Positions 20,281 to 32,222 of a DNA stretch of 60,000 nucleotides are shown one piece after another. Made by a program: the position numbers and the translations under genes. Location: the NCBI RefSeq assembly GCF_029227915.1, contig NC_079889.1, positions 5,458,001 to 5,518,000 of the forward strand. The letters run 5' to 3'. The stretch is from Hydractinia symbiolongicarpus. Lineage: Eukaryota > Cnidaria > Hydrozoa > Anthoathecata > Hydractiniidae. The first letter of the stretch is position 1; every line of letters starts with the position of its first letter. Under the pieces are notes generated by a model. It was not told the DNA's origin, ran no database searches, and worked only from the letters and a program-made list of their open reading frames with translations.

Positions 20281-20930
20281 AAGGCTAAGCCAAATATACT
20301 ATACCCCGGAACATCTCTGGACTGGACGCAAGGCGATCAAACTCTCCGAGCAGAGTGGTCTCTCTAAGAAGCGTGTTACTCATTGGTTGACTCGCCAACT
20401 TTCTTGGCTCCGCCATATTCGAGGGCCCAAGCGCATCAATTACCCACATTTCACTATTACAAAGCCCAATGAAATGCACCAGTTCGACTTGCTCTATATG
20501 CCTCACGATAAAGTCTATGGAAACACCTATAAATACATCCTACCAGGCATCGACGTGGCTTCGAGGTACAAAGTAGCGAGACCCTTTAGAACGAAACAAG
20601 CTAGTGAAGTAGCTGACATGCTCAAGGACATATACAAGGCCGGACCCCTTAAGTATCCGAAGACCTTTCAGTGTGACAACAGCTCCGAGTTCAAGTCTGC
20701 CGTGAGCAAGCTGCTAGAGGGTAAGGGTGTCGAGATCAAGCGTGCAACTACCAAATACCACCACACTTTAACGGCGTTTGTCGAATCGTATAACAAGGTG
20801 CTCGCGCAGAGACTCTTTAAACCTCAAGATGCTCAAGAGCTTGCCTCTGACGAAACTAGTACAAACAGTTTCTTAATTTTGACGACATGGAAGTAGATGA
20901 GCTTTACCAACGATGGAAACATTTTTGACC
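20237..20930 (+). pseudogene. Retroviral-type (rve) DDE integrase, C-terminally broken
   Basis: This would catalyse DNA strand transfer during integration of the element. The start is the ATG at 20237 (or 20243). Residues 8-50 (EEEAERLSQIYYTPEHLWTG and a helix-turn-helix-like KKRVTHWLT) replace the usual zinc-binding N-terminus, as in Polinton-type integrases. The core shows the three catalytic acids: D in MHQFDLLYMP, D in FQCDNSSEFK and E in TAFVESYNKVLA, followed by RLFKPQDAQELASDE. A frameshift near 20875 sends the original frame to a stop at 20896; the shifted frame ends near 20926. No chromodomain is left. The catalytic core itself is open and complete. Confidence 0.8.
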
Positions 20931-22199
20931 TATTTCTTTACAGTTCAAATGATTTTGTTTGTACATAAGTGATATATACTAGTGCTGTGTTAGTAGAATG
21001 AATATTGCTTCCTGATAATTCATATCGCTTTTGGAAATGAAGGGTTGTTTCTTTCTTAATAGTTCTAGTTTTGTATGTCATTTGATAAAAAAAGTGCTAA
21101 GAGCTCACTGTAATATTTTCTGTAATAGTTTATGGTTTGGAGGAGCTTGAGAAACTGAGCCAAGCTAAGTTTCTTAATATTTTCAAATGTTAATCCCCAG
21201 CCTTCTTATAAGCGTGTTTCTTATATAAAAAAGCATGTATCACAAAAACAAGTTTTATTTGAGCTTACATTAAAAATACTTAGCTGGCAAAATTGCAGAA
21301 CCCCTCCTGTTTAGTCACTGAGCAGCAAACGCAATAATAATATACGTATTTTACTCAAACTGGTAGCCGAATTGTCATTTTGTGCTGAGGACCCTGAAAA
21401 AGGGATGATAAATCTTAAAATATCTGAATCAACCCTTGTTTCCAATAGAACGCCCTTTCAGACAGGGTGTGCAAAAAATTTCTACAAATCTGAGCAATTT
21501 CAGACTAGTTTCATATATTCCCAAGATTTTTGCGCAAATCAACAGGCAAAATAAACATGCAATAAGCTGTAGGCCAACCAGCCTATTACAAACTTCTCGT
21601 CAAAACGTAAACATTGAAACTTGTTTATACTACTGGGATAAAATATTTTATTCTGTTGCTGTGAAGCTAACGCTGTAAATTATGACGTATGGAAAGACAC
21701 TTTGTTTAGTGAAGTTTTGCAGCTAAAATTTGCAGGGTTATTATTACAAGACTAGTAGATTAGGCCCGTAAAAAAATCCACTTAGGCAGAAAAACAATTG
21801 AAAAGTTCCGTCATTTGAATTTCAGCGACATCAGCAAATATCAACAGTATACTGAATACTGCCTTTTACCAAAAAAAAATTACGTGAAAATGCATGAAAA
21901 GAAAGAAGTCACAATTTAACAAAAAATTTCTTAAAATGTAACACAAAATATCAAATGTCAAATTGCATGAAATCCTCCCAACAACAAAACTTCAGACAAA
22001 CAATGGCGTGCAAGGTATATAATCTAGTTGGTAGAAAGTGATAACATTGACAGTCACAGCCCAGACAGTTACGACAACAATAATAATAACGTCAGAAATA
22101 ACACGTATACATCTTATTATGTGATTATGTTGAAAACCTTTAATATTTTAATCTGAATTGTCGAAAAGAAAGGCTTTGCAACAGATCTATGCACAGATC
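20931..22199. other. No gene recognised
   Basis: AT-rich right flank of the virus-like element. Near 21749 a decayed CTAG-family head occurs (ACTAGTAGATTAGGCCCGT, then AAAAATCCACTTAGG). Otherwise nothing recognised. Confidence 0.5.
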
Positions 22200-23100
22200 T
22201 TTTAAAATAAGTTGTTTACACATATAAACATTGTCTTTTCCCTAAAGGTTATACAATAATACAACCTGAAACAATATCAAAAATCCAAACTTAAACAAAC
22301 ACAAAACACCAAAAAATGACTTTACCAAACATTTTAAACTGAAATGTCAAAATAGCAATGAGCAAGGAGTACTTTTCAAATCACCAAAAATCATTATTTT
22401 GAAAACATTGTATATATGGTCCTTCCTCACAAAAGTTTACAATAAATGTAGAACACAAAGGTTTCTGAGGAGCAAATCAAAATATGAACAAAAATCAGTT
22501 CAATTGGCATGTTCTATATTGTCTTCACCCATAAAATCTTCCACAAAAAGGATACGAAACCCATCAAATTCAACAAAAGCAGTCATTTCAGTGCATGCAA
22601 AAATACAACTAGGAAAGTGTGGAATATCAAATTATTTTTTTAGTATATATACTTGCATATGGCCCTCCCTCACAACAGTTAAACAGTTTCAGTCTGAGCA
22701 TTCAGTAATTTTTTATTATCACTAAATATTTAGTCCCGTAAAATTTTGTGAAATTCTTAACACAAACAAAAACGTGAAACTGTGGACTTTAAAAAAAGTT
22801 TATAACACAAAATATAAAGAAAATCAACTTATACAACAGCTCAGTCTAATTGTACAAAAATTTGTTCTTTCAGTATTTTGCATCTGGTCTTTTTCCACAA
22901 AAGTTTACACAGCATTTAAAAAACAGCAGTCTGGAACACAAACAATATAAACGGCAACATACTATTCTCTGTTGAGAAAATTTAACCACAAATGTCAAAA
23001 CCCCTGGTATATTTCCCCAAAAATGTCAACAACCTTTGTAAAAATATCAACCACCACCCGTGTAAATATATATAACCTGTTGATTTACATGCGGGCTCAC
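22200..23100. repeat. Degenerate short-period repeat
   Basis: Variants of a TTTCCC or CCTCAC run followed by ACAAAAGTTTACA recur at roughly 90-150-bp spacing (near 22235, 22425, 22665, 22890 and 23010, and again near 24100 and 24210 beyond an inserted repeat). An old tandem array or the core of a transposon; visible only as a loose motif. Confidence 0.45.
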
Positions 23101-23719
23101 AGAAGTTTAACTGGATGGTGTTTAGCTATGGTAACATTAGATAAGACAGATACCCAGTTAAATATAGTTAAACTGGGAAGACACATATAGCCAGCTAGCT
23201 ATTTATGCTTAGCAAAATACATATAAAGAGAAACAATAGCCATATAAAAATTATGACATTTGCAGTTAGTTCAACAAACCAAAAGGTTCACTAGCACATT
23301 TGTTTGATAGCCAGCTAACAGCTTTATGTAGCATTTTGAATTTTAGATATGCTAGCTTTTTATAAAAAAACGTGGTAAAATAAAAAATATAAAGAATTTG
23401 AGCTTTTAAGTGACTTTTTCCTGGCAAATGCGAGTCTGCCTGACACGTAGCTCTAGCGACATAAAAACATAACGTCTAAAAATATTAAACTTCTTACTAT
23501 TTGTGAATCCAAATCGAACTTAAACCCAAGCTTTCATTTTCTACTTCTAACTTTTCTTTACTACTTCTAGCTCCACTCTTCACTTTCGAAGTAACTTCAC
23601 GTGGCTTCTAACTTCACTTTTGTGCTTCTACTTCTTCACTTGGACTGGTGGGTGGTAAAAAATATCGTCTTTGTAACAGTCACAGACAGACGGAACTGGC
23701 GTATTATTATATAGACTAG
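23101..23719. other. No gene recognised
   Basis: Includes a pyrimidine-rich ACTTC/CTTCTA run at about 23510-23640 and ends in a decayed CTAG-family tail (CAGTCACAGACAGACGGAAC to ACTAG at 23719). Confidence 0.5.
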
Positions 23720-23842
23720 TCGTTAGCCCGTGGAAAAATCCGCGGGGTCTCCCGTCCTTTATATATCACATTTTGTGTTTCTGTTACGGGACGCAGTAAC
23801 CCTTTTGAACAGACAGAATACGGCTATTATTAAAGAGACTAG
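23720..23842 (+). repeat. Short CTAG-ended repeat unit (123 bp)
   Basis: Starts TCGTTAGCCCGTGG with the hairpin CCGTGGA/TCCGCGG, then TCTCCCGTCC. Ends ACAGACAGAATACGGC, TATTATTAAAGAG, ACTAG. Directly followed by another head, TCGATAAGACCCG, at 23843. Confidence 0.7.
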
Positions 23843-24352
23843 TCGATAAGACCCGAGATAAGATATTAAAGTTTAAAGGTTTTTTGATGACGTCATTAAC
23901 CCGTCCATTTCGAAACGGATTCGGGGACCCAGGTATGGGAGAATTACCCAAATTGGTCCTAGGTGGTACCTAGTTACCAACGCGGTGAAAAATCATTGAC
24001 GTCACCATCTCGGTTCCAAGTTATTTGGCCTCAAAGTTTTAGGTGAACTGTAATGGGTAGCACAAATCAACAAAAATAAGTTCTTTACACATTTTAAATA
24101 TTGTCTTTCCCTTAAAAGCTTATACAAAAATATGAAAAAGCCATAGTTTAGAAAACAATAAATGTAAATCTACAAAAATCAGTCATTTCAGTTGCATACC
24201 ATTCTCTCCCACAAAAATTTACACAAAAATGTAAAAATCAACCAGTTAAGAAATTTTTCTTTTTTAGTATGATGATCCGTACTGCCTTTACCAACAATTC
24301 TGAACCTAAATATCAAAAAATCAATAAGCAAAGAATAAACTTGAATTAAAAA

Positions 24353-25068
<716 letters not shown>

Positions 25069-25113
25069 GCAGGTTGAGCACCAAATTTGTTAAAAAATTG
25101 TTGCTCAACCTGC
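25069..25113. repeat. 12-bp-arm hairpin
   Basis: GCAGGTTGAGCA (25069-25080) pairs perfectly with TGCTCAACCTGC (25102-25113) around a 21-base loop. It lies just upstream of the minisatellite. Confidence 0.7.
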
Positions 25114-25170
25114 CATGACAGAACTTGTTGCTAATTTGAATGGTTGCTTATTAAAAAAGCATGCTACGTA

Positions 25171-25468
25171 AGGTCGGAGATGCTAGATGAGGTCGGAGAT
25201 GATAGATGAGGTCGGAGATGCTAGATGAGGTCGGAGATGCTACATGAGGTCGGAGATGCTAGATGAGGTCGGAGATGTTAGGTGAGGTTAGAGATGCTAG
25301 ATGAGGTGGGAGATGCTAGATGAGGTTAGAGATGCTAAGTGAGGTCGGAGATGCTAGGTGAGCTTAGAGATGGTAGATGAGGTCAGAGATGCTAGATGAG
25401 GTAGGAGATGCTAGATGAGGTTAGAGATGCTAGATGAGGTGGGAGATTCTAGATGAGGTCGAAGATGC
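25171..25468. repeat. 19-bp minisatellite, about 16 copies
   Basis: Unit AGGTCGGAGATGCTAGATG repeated head to tail with point variants in nearly every copy and no spacers. Variation is concentrated at the CGG/TAG/GGG position and in GATG/GGTG. The unit length is not a multiple of three and no long frame crosses the array. Confidence 0.95.
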
Positions 25469-26562
25469 CTCGCATAATGATCGTTTGAAATTCCTGATAA
25501 CCTAATATTATAAAAACTGAAGTTCAAAACTTACTCAGATATTTAAAATAGTAGTTGTATAATCAAAACAGGGAATTGATAAAACATGTTTAACATTTCA
25601 ACACATAAAAAAGTAAAACCTTTGTGCTGACAAACTTAGAGAAGTTTGATATCAGTCTGGTCGCTGGTAAAGAAAATATAGATCATTAAAAATCGCTGTA
25701 ATAATTAAAGCTAACTATCATAACAATTATTATTATTTATATCTTCACTATCAAACTCGTTTTCTCGTTTTATATCAGGACGGTAAGTCCGAAGACTCCA
25801 CTTAAACGAAAATGGTTAGCTCTACAGGAAGTAGGAAGAATGCACCAAACTACAGGTTAGGTATAAAGAAATTTTTAATGTCTTTTTGTTAAACATGTAA
25901 TGGCTGTCTATGCTGAGAGTTAATTGAAACTTTATTGGCTCTTGGCAGAACAGGAGATTTAACGAGACGGGAGAGTTGTTGTATTACGAACAACATTTCT
26001 TTTTATTGAACGAAAAAATCTAAATAAACTGGACATTCATTAGAAACTTAAAGGAACCATGGATATAGAGGAACAATAATATCACCGTTTTCTTAGTTGG
26101 TGTACTTTATCAACCAAAATGAACTGAATCTGAAACCTAAAATAATAGCTTGGTGCAACAGTAGGAACCGTAACATAGTGATCTAAACATCGATTTACGC
26201 AACGGAGATCAGAATCAGTCAAGGTATAAGGACATGCTCCTGTTTTTCTTGGATTGGCAACATAAACCAACGCAAATGAACAGAACTTTTATCGGTCATA
26301 TCAGCAGAAGTATACATACTACAGTCATTGACATTGAAGTTGTGTTAAGAAAGAGCGAACCTCAGTATAAGCATGCATAAATCTAAAAGGATTTAAATAT
26401 ATGGTATATATTGGTATATGTCAGATTTTGGAGAAATTCTTTTAAATTTAGTTTATGCAATTAAAGGTCCTAAAGATTACGTTCATATTTGCCCTTGTTA
26501 AAGGGTCGGAGATTTCAGAAGACGTAGCAAGTTTTCTAAGTTTTGTTCTCATCAACAGGACA
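25469..26562. other. No gene recognised (3' flank of the metalloproteinase gene)
   Basis: No obvious poly(A) signal is seen close to the stop on the minus strand. A small cysteine-containing frame at 26082-26270 is discussed under rejected items. Confidence 0.45.
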
Positions 26563-29169
26563 TTAGCAAACATTACATGTTTTTTTGCAGTGTTCTGACA
26601 TGTAATCAGTCCAAGTTTTACTGTATCCTTTGCATTTAGATTTGTATTGATAACAGTTGGAACTCTGGTCTTTGCAATCTAAAATCAGAAGTAAAATCAA
26701 CAATTATTTTGCTTTACTTAGCCCTATGTAAACCTAGTAAGGCCGGGTTGGTCAAGGAAATGTCAAAACTTTATATCCTTCTTCACCTTGCCCCTAATCC
26801 CTCCCACCTCCCTTTCCGTCGGTTTCGTACAGATCCCAAAAAACTCAGCTTTAGTACTATCAAAAACTAAAAGAGAAAGTTAACATCGATATTTTGTAAT
26901 CAATAAATTCTTAATTAAATAAAGTATTAGGAAAAGTTTAGAATTATTATTAACATTTGAATTAAAGTAGTAACTTACTTACACGTTTCGCAAGTTTTTT
27001 TTTGTTTTCTCTTTTGTTGTTGTTGTTGTTTGTTTGTATGTTTTTTTAAGAAAATAAATTTTAGATTGTCTTTACTATTTTTTTCCCATAATACGGAAAA
27101 AAAGTTAATGAACAGATTTTTATTTTTTGAAAGACAAATATTAGAAAAAGCTAATTAACTCAAACTAGCGTTTTTCACTGAAAGATGAGAAGATGAACCA
27201 TCATATAGACGTACTTAGTGTCACCAAGTTAGTCTGTTTATTCCTACGCTTTTAAGTTTTATTATTTTTGTTATTTTTGCTTTTTTATAACCTATTTCTA
27301 GATGTTAAAGAGACAGGTCTTTGATAGGTAGCCAACTACAGACTTACTTCCACCGCTACTGCACTTTCTACAAGTCTTTGCACAATATTTGCGCATGTAC
27401 TCGGTCCACGGATCGCTGTATCCATCACATTTGTCCTTATCTGTTTCGCAGTTGCTTACTCGATCAATGCAGGCTAAAATAATGGCAAGTCGTAGACTGG
27501 CACAGTTTTAAAAAGCCTTACTATGTGAACATAAAGCAGGAGAATACTTACCAGATTGGGTGGGCGCAGGAGTAGGAGGTGGGTTTGGTCCACCACCACC
27601 TGTGCTTTTGCCATATTGCGCTTGAATTCTGTAAATGTCATTGGAATGTAGCTTCATGCCATTGGCGTTATAAGGTCGGTAGTATGGATACATCACTGCA
27701 TTTTTGTTATTCGTATCGTGTTCCAATCCAAGTATATGGCCTAACTCGTGAGTAGCCACCCAGAGATAATTTGTACCTGTGTCGAATGGTTAAAATATAA
27801 ACTGAAATACAAATTGACTTGGTGATTTAGCAAGAACAGGCTGGAGTTGTTGTCAGATTGGAACTGATTGTATGGTATTAATTTCAGGTTCAAAAAATCG
27901 GAAATTTAAACTAAATAAATTTTATTAAAGCACTTTGCTGCAACTTTTTATGAAGTATAAAGGTCTTGAGCGATAAAATTGGGTGGGTCATAAGTTACAG
28001 TTAGTAATAACATTTATATTCCATCAAAGGTTACCCAGCTACTGGTTTTAAAGATCATGAGATCAACACGCAAGGGTAAGCATAAACGTAATAGTTAATA
28101 GGTTTTTTGTGTTAACATTACGTCTTAGAAGACAACACGTGACTAAGCAACCGCAAAATTCTACCTGATGAAGATTTGTATGTATAAGTTTCTGCGTCAT
28201 CGAAATGAAGACGACCATCTTCAGGGAAGAACGCATGAGCAAGTACACCACTTTTACCATCGAAAGGATATCCACAAGTGCGTCTGCCATCATGGTGAGC
28301 ACCAGATCCAAAGCTGAAAATGTGCTTGTGATAATAGACTTGTACAAAATGCGAAGTACTTTAGTAATACAATTTCGTTACATGAAACGATTACAATAAA
28401 TGGTTAACCATTTCAGGTGTACGCGTTTGCTTTAAATATTATTTGATTCTATATATTTTTTATTTAAAAGAGAATTTAGCGACATTAAAACAAACACCGT
28501 CTTGAATGAATTAAAGGTTTAAAGCTCTCTTAACGTAAAAGGATAGACGAAGGAAACAAAAGGAAAGAATAAAGAAAAACAACTTACGAGATTACAATGT
28601 CTCCTCCTGACTTCTCAGTAAATGTCAATGGTGTCACATCCGACCAAAACTTGAAAGCATCTTTTGTCAATTCTCTGACCTTATTTCGATCAAGATCTGG
28701 TGTGTAGTTGTTATAATAATAGGTTAAGGCGGTGCTTCTCCATCTCTTATCAGCAAAAGCATTGTTCTGATGATCAGCCATACCACATCTTGGTGTGTTC
28801 ATTAACTTCTTCGTTTCATCATCAACAACACCTGTTGCTGCAAGTCCAAACGTTTTTTGAAAGGTTTTGACAGATTCTGTCAATGTTTTGCCATCAAAGC
28901 TGTTGGGATTGTAATATCCGAATTGCTTTAAATAATCCTATAAAAGAAATTTATAAGTTGTTGTTACTTCAGCAGCTACTAAGTTTTACCATGCTCTATG
29001 AGAAAAAGAGTTTTTAGGATACTTTGTTAACCACACGATCCATTGCAAGTTACAATTATGACAAAACAGTGCAGTAGATCATCAATTTACATAGAGAGAA
29101 GAAACTTACTTCAACATTCACATCACAGTTGATTACAACAGCAACTACTAATAAAATGAAAAGCTTCAT
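26563..29169 (-). CDS. Secreted matrix metalloproteinase with two ShKT domains
   Basis: Zinc endopeptidase (MMP/M10A) of the extracellular matrix. Coding exons: 29169-29110, 28937-28588, 28313-28165, 27776-27552, 27473-27348, 26678-26563. Every intron is GT-AG, and reading phases agree across all five junctions, giving 341 residues. Domains: signal peptide 1-15; propeptide with peptidoglycan-binding-like helices and the cysteine switch PRCGMAD at 69-75; catalytic domain with structural-zinc ligands H143, D145, H163 and H173 and catalytic [11 protein letters not shown] at 196-206, Met-turn M215; Gly/Pro-rich linker about 244-261; two ShKT domains, C263-C299 and C305-C341, six cysteines each, one per exon. 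There is no haemopexin domain and no RX[K/R]R furin site. C150, between the zinc ligands, is an extra unpaired cysteine. The stop directly follows the last ShKT cysteine. All motifs are intact, so the gene is probably functional. Confidence 0.92.
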
Positions 29170-29927
29170 TTTGAATATGAGAAATAAAGTAAAGTTTGGC
29201 TGTTACCTTTCTTTTATCACAGAAAATACAAAACGTGGGCGAAATGTAATTTCAAGCCAGGGGTGCGGCTTTATGATTCAGATAGTAGATTGCTTGACTG
29301 CGTTTGCGTTGGTACGTACACATACTTAGTTACTGGACACACAAAAAACTGCAAATTCACAAATGCTTTCAAACTATTCAAATAAAAGCGTTATAAATCT
29401 TGTTGAAACAGATAGTTAAAAACCAATATGTTATTTGCTTTAGATGCGGCAGAATGCTATTACTACGCACTTACATCGTAAGAGTTTTCTCTCCCCCGGT
29501 TGAGTATCAAGCAACTGAATACATAAAAAAGCTGATAAAGTTTAAGTGTCCTCAACTTTTCTGATAAAATTTCCATAAGTTTATTAGGACAGGTGATGAA
29601 AAATGCAATTTTATCTACCTTTATTTAATTTTTAACAAAACAAAATAAGCACCATCGTAGTAACACAACTGATAGCCACATAAAAAACATTCAATTCAGT
29701 TACAATACTGCAAGTCAATTCGGTTAGGTTGAGGTTTCCATTAAATGTCAAAGGCGTTTGAAAAAAACTTCTTCCTAAGAAATTCGTAAGGCACTTTTCA
29801 AAGACAACAATGACGAGGCAATTTTTGATTTTGACGTATATGTTGCTGGATTTTGAGATTATGTATTTTGAATTTTTTACTCTCTGTTCTTTATATTTAA
29901 TTACGCTTTAAAAACCATGCATAAGTC
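29170..29927. promoter_or_regulatory. 5' flank of the metalloproteinase gene
   Basis: No strong core promoter is recognisable. On the minus strand a CATAAAGC lies about 100 bases upstream of the ATG and could serve as a weak TATA-like element. The rest is AT-rich with no coding similarity. Confidence 0.25.
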
Positions 29928-30585
29928 TTAACCCTGGTATTGGGAAGGGGAGGGGCATAAAGTGCTTGCGGCATTTTGAGTCTCATAACTTTTTAATTAC
30001 CCGATGAAATTCCCTGACATTTTGTGACTTTTCTAAACTTTTATTAGACTTTCAAATAATTGCCCTGTCAATGCCACTTTGTCTTTTTTGACAGATGTTC
30101 ATCAACCAGTGCTAAAAATAATTTTTTTCTAAACTAATCTTCTGTATGAATATGTGATTATGTATGTGATAGTGACAAAAAGTCATCATACAATATTGAT
30201 ATGCATACTGTGTAATTTGTAGACTGGAATATTGGGAATTTGCAGAACTGAATATTTGTGCTTTTCAGATCAAGTGATTTATAAATTCCAGACCATGATT
30301 AAGCAGTTACTGTAAATAGTTTTAAAAAAGAAAAAAAAAACGAGGATTTCCAAGAAAGACCATTGTTATTCGACCATTGTCTCATTATGACGTCATCTCT
30401 TCCTGTGATGACATTTTAACCCAAATATTTTATCGCTAATTAGGTCACAACGTATTGATGCTTCTTTGTGCCACGTTTCGTCACTTAAAACTAAACAGAA
30501 GAAAAGTTAAAACCCGAGGGCACTTTATGACTCCCCCCCCTTCATACTTCCAAGGGTCAAAAAAGCCCATACCAAATAGGGTTAA
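29928..30585. mobile_element. TTAA-flanked piggyBac-like short element, copy A (658 bp)
   Basis: TTAA at 29928-29931 is followed by CCCTGGTATTGGG and a G-rich run, then CATAAAGTGCTTGCGGCA. The right end read on the minus strand is TTAACCCTATTTGGTATGGG, with a G-run and CATAAAGTGCCC further in. TTAA duplication plus CCC ends are the signature of piggyBac elements. The interior matches copy B at 50410 with an internal deletion of about 300 bp. No transposase. Confidence 0.7.
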
Positions 30586-32222
30586 ACAAACCAAGTTTAA
30601 GATTTCGGCTACAAATGTAGATAGCAATGGAAGCAGACCCTATTTGCAATCCAGCTAGCTAGTTTAATTTATGCTATTCTATCAAGGTTTTTATTGAGTT
30701 TGGTAAAAGTGCTTTTTATTCTAACCGACATTATTGTTATCCTCTACCAATATGATCTGCAACTTAGTTTGAGGGTGGCTGAACTAGGCGGAACCAGATA
30801 AAAAGTGAAAAACTTTTACCTTATTAGTCAAATACAGATAGCTTCATTTCTTACTAAACACACCCTGAAGGAGAGTGATTTATTCAATAAGCTTTTGCGT
30901 TAACGGTATGATTACATCTCAGCCTTACCTTCAAGTACGCCTTGTTTGTACGACACCGTTTTGCATTTTCTCTAAGTGGTTTCCGGGATTTGAGTTACTG
31001 ACTGTGGCTCGTTTCCATTTCTGACATAACTTAGTATACTAATTAAAAAAACATCTGAAAATTAAAGTGGCGTCAAAAAAATTAAATTTTGTCCGAAAAA
31101 TGAAATGCTTTGTTTTCTAAAAAATTTGGCACGTTGAACAAATATAGCATGCTGAAATCGTGTTCTAAAAAAATTGTTCTTTGTCACCTTGCTTTAACAA
31201 TAAAAACGACTTTTTGATAAGAATGAACACAACAATCAATAAACGCATGCTGAAAATGATAATCAAATGTTGAGTGATGTTTTACGCAAAAATAACATTA
31301 TAAAAATAAACGTAGTAACGAAGGGCGTGTTATTCTAAGCTGCAACGTCTCCTTTTTTATGTTGAAAGCTGTTAGGTGGCAACTCTTTTTAAACCTGGAG
31401 AGATCGTCAGCAGGATATATAATATTTTTTTACAACTAATTTGGTAACGACAAACTGTAGTTACAACTTCCTACGAAAACATTGAGAAAATGTCACTTTT
31501 TCGACTATTTTAGAAAGTTGGCATATAGTATCAACTTGCGAGCTCGCGGAAGACTGCAAGCTGTTGAAATGCTACCTTTTAGGTGTGGGATTTAAAGGGA
31601 ACTAGTTGAACTTTTTAAAACTTTCGCTTTACGGAATAGTCCAAAGAATAGTCCACGATGGGGTCCACAAATTCTTTGAATCTTGAAAAAAGGACCATGA
31701 TGACGTCAGCAACAATTAGCACATTTCAGCAAGAAAATGCTAAGCTACAATTTTTTCTATGACATGTTTTAACGACAGATTGTAGCGTGTTTTTCACTTA
31801 CGTAAAGTGTCAAATTACAGAAAGGTTTAGTACTTTTTTAACACATTCTTCCATCTCAAGTGTCAAGCTGGTTCACTATATGCGAAATAAATACGTAGCT
31901 TAACATCACAAAAGGCAAGAAAAATAAGATCGGCGCATTGATGTAGTATAAACAACAACCTTCGTTTTGAAGTAACGCTTGCCACAATGAAAAAAAAATG
32001 AATGTATTTCAAATATGATTCTTTCATGTTTACACTTAACCTTCCTTAAACATAAATTGTTCAACGTGTGATTGAATTTCTGAAAATTCCGCCCTTTTGC
32101 TTGAAAATCATGTGAGAACGTGATACGGAGGTTACTTCTGTAAGGCTGTTCTACACTGTAAATGAATTCTATAATTTTTTTTTCAACCTAGCCCACAACA
32201 CCTTCTTATTACAGATATATAT
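30586..32222. other. No gene recognised
   Basis: AT-rich sequence. Contains one TGACGTCA palindrome at 31701. No coding similarity seen. Confidence 0.5.

Larger units (their letters stand above)
13905..20930. mobile_element. Degraded Polinton/virophage-like integrated element
   Basis: A compact block of closely spaced genes on both strands, mostly intronless, GC-richer than its flanks, with a retroviral-type DDE integrase at its right end. Divergent and convergent gene pairs are separated by only tens of bases, as in DNA viruses and Polintons. I see no DNA polymerase B, packaging ATPase or adenain-type protease, so it is a partial copy or a relative that lacks them. Several genes have stops or frameshifts, so it is not expected to be active. 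Ends are undefined. Confidence 0.75.

Noticed and set aside
25171-25468. Regular 19-bp repeats considered as a CRISPR array
   Set aside because: No spacers between units and the context is eukaryotic.
26082-26270. Minus-strand frame with KTGACP and CVNRC, resembling the start of a WAP domain
   Set aside because: Only three cysteines, no remaining WAP core, no ATG and no convincing splice sites. It could be a decayed exon but I cannot support it.
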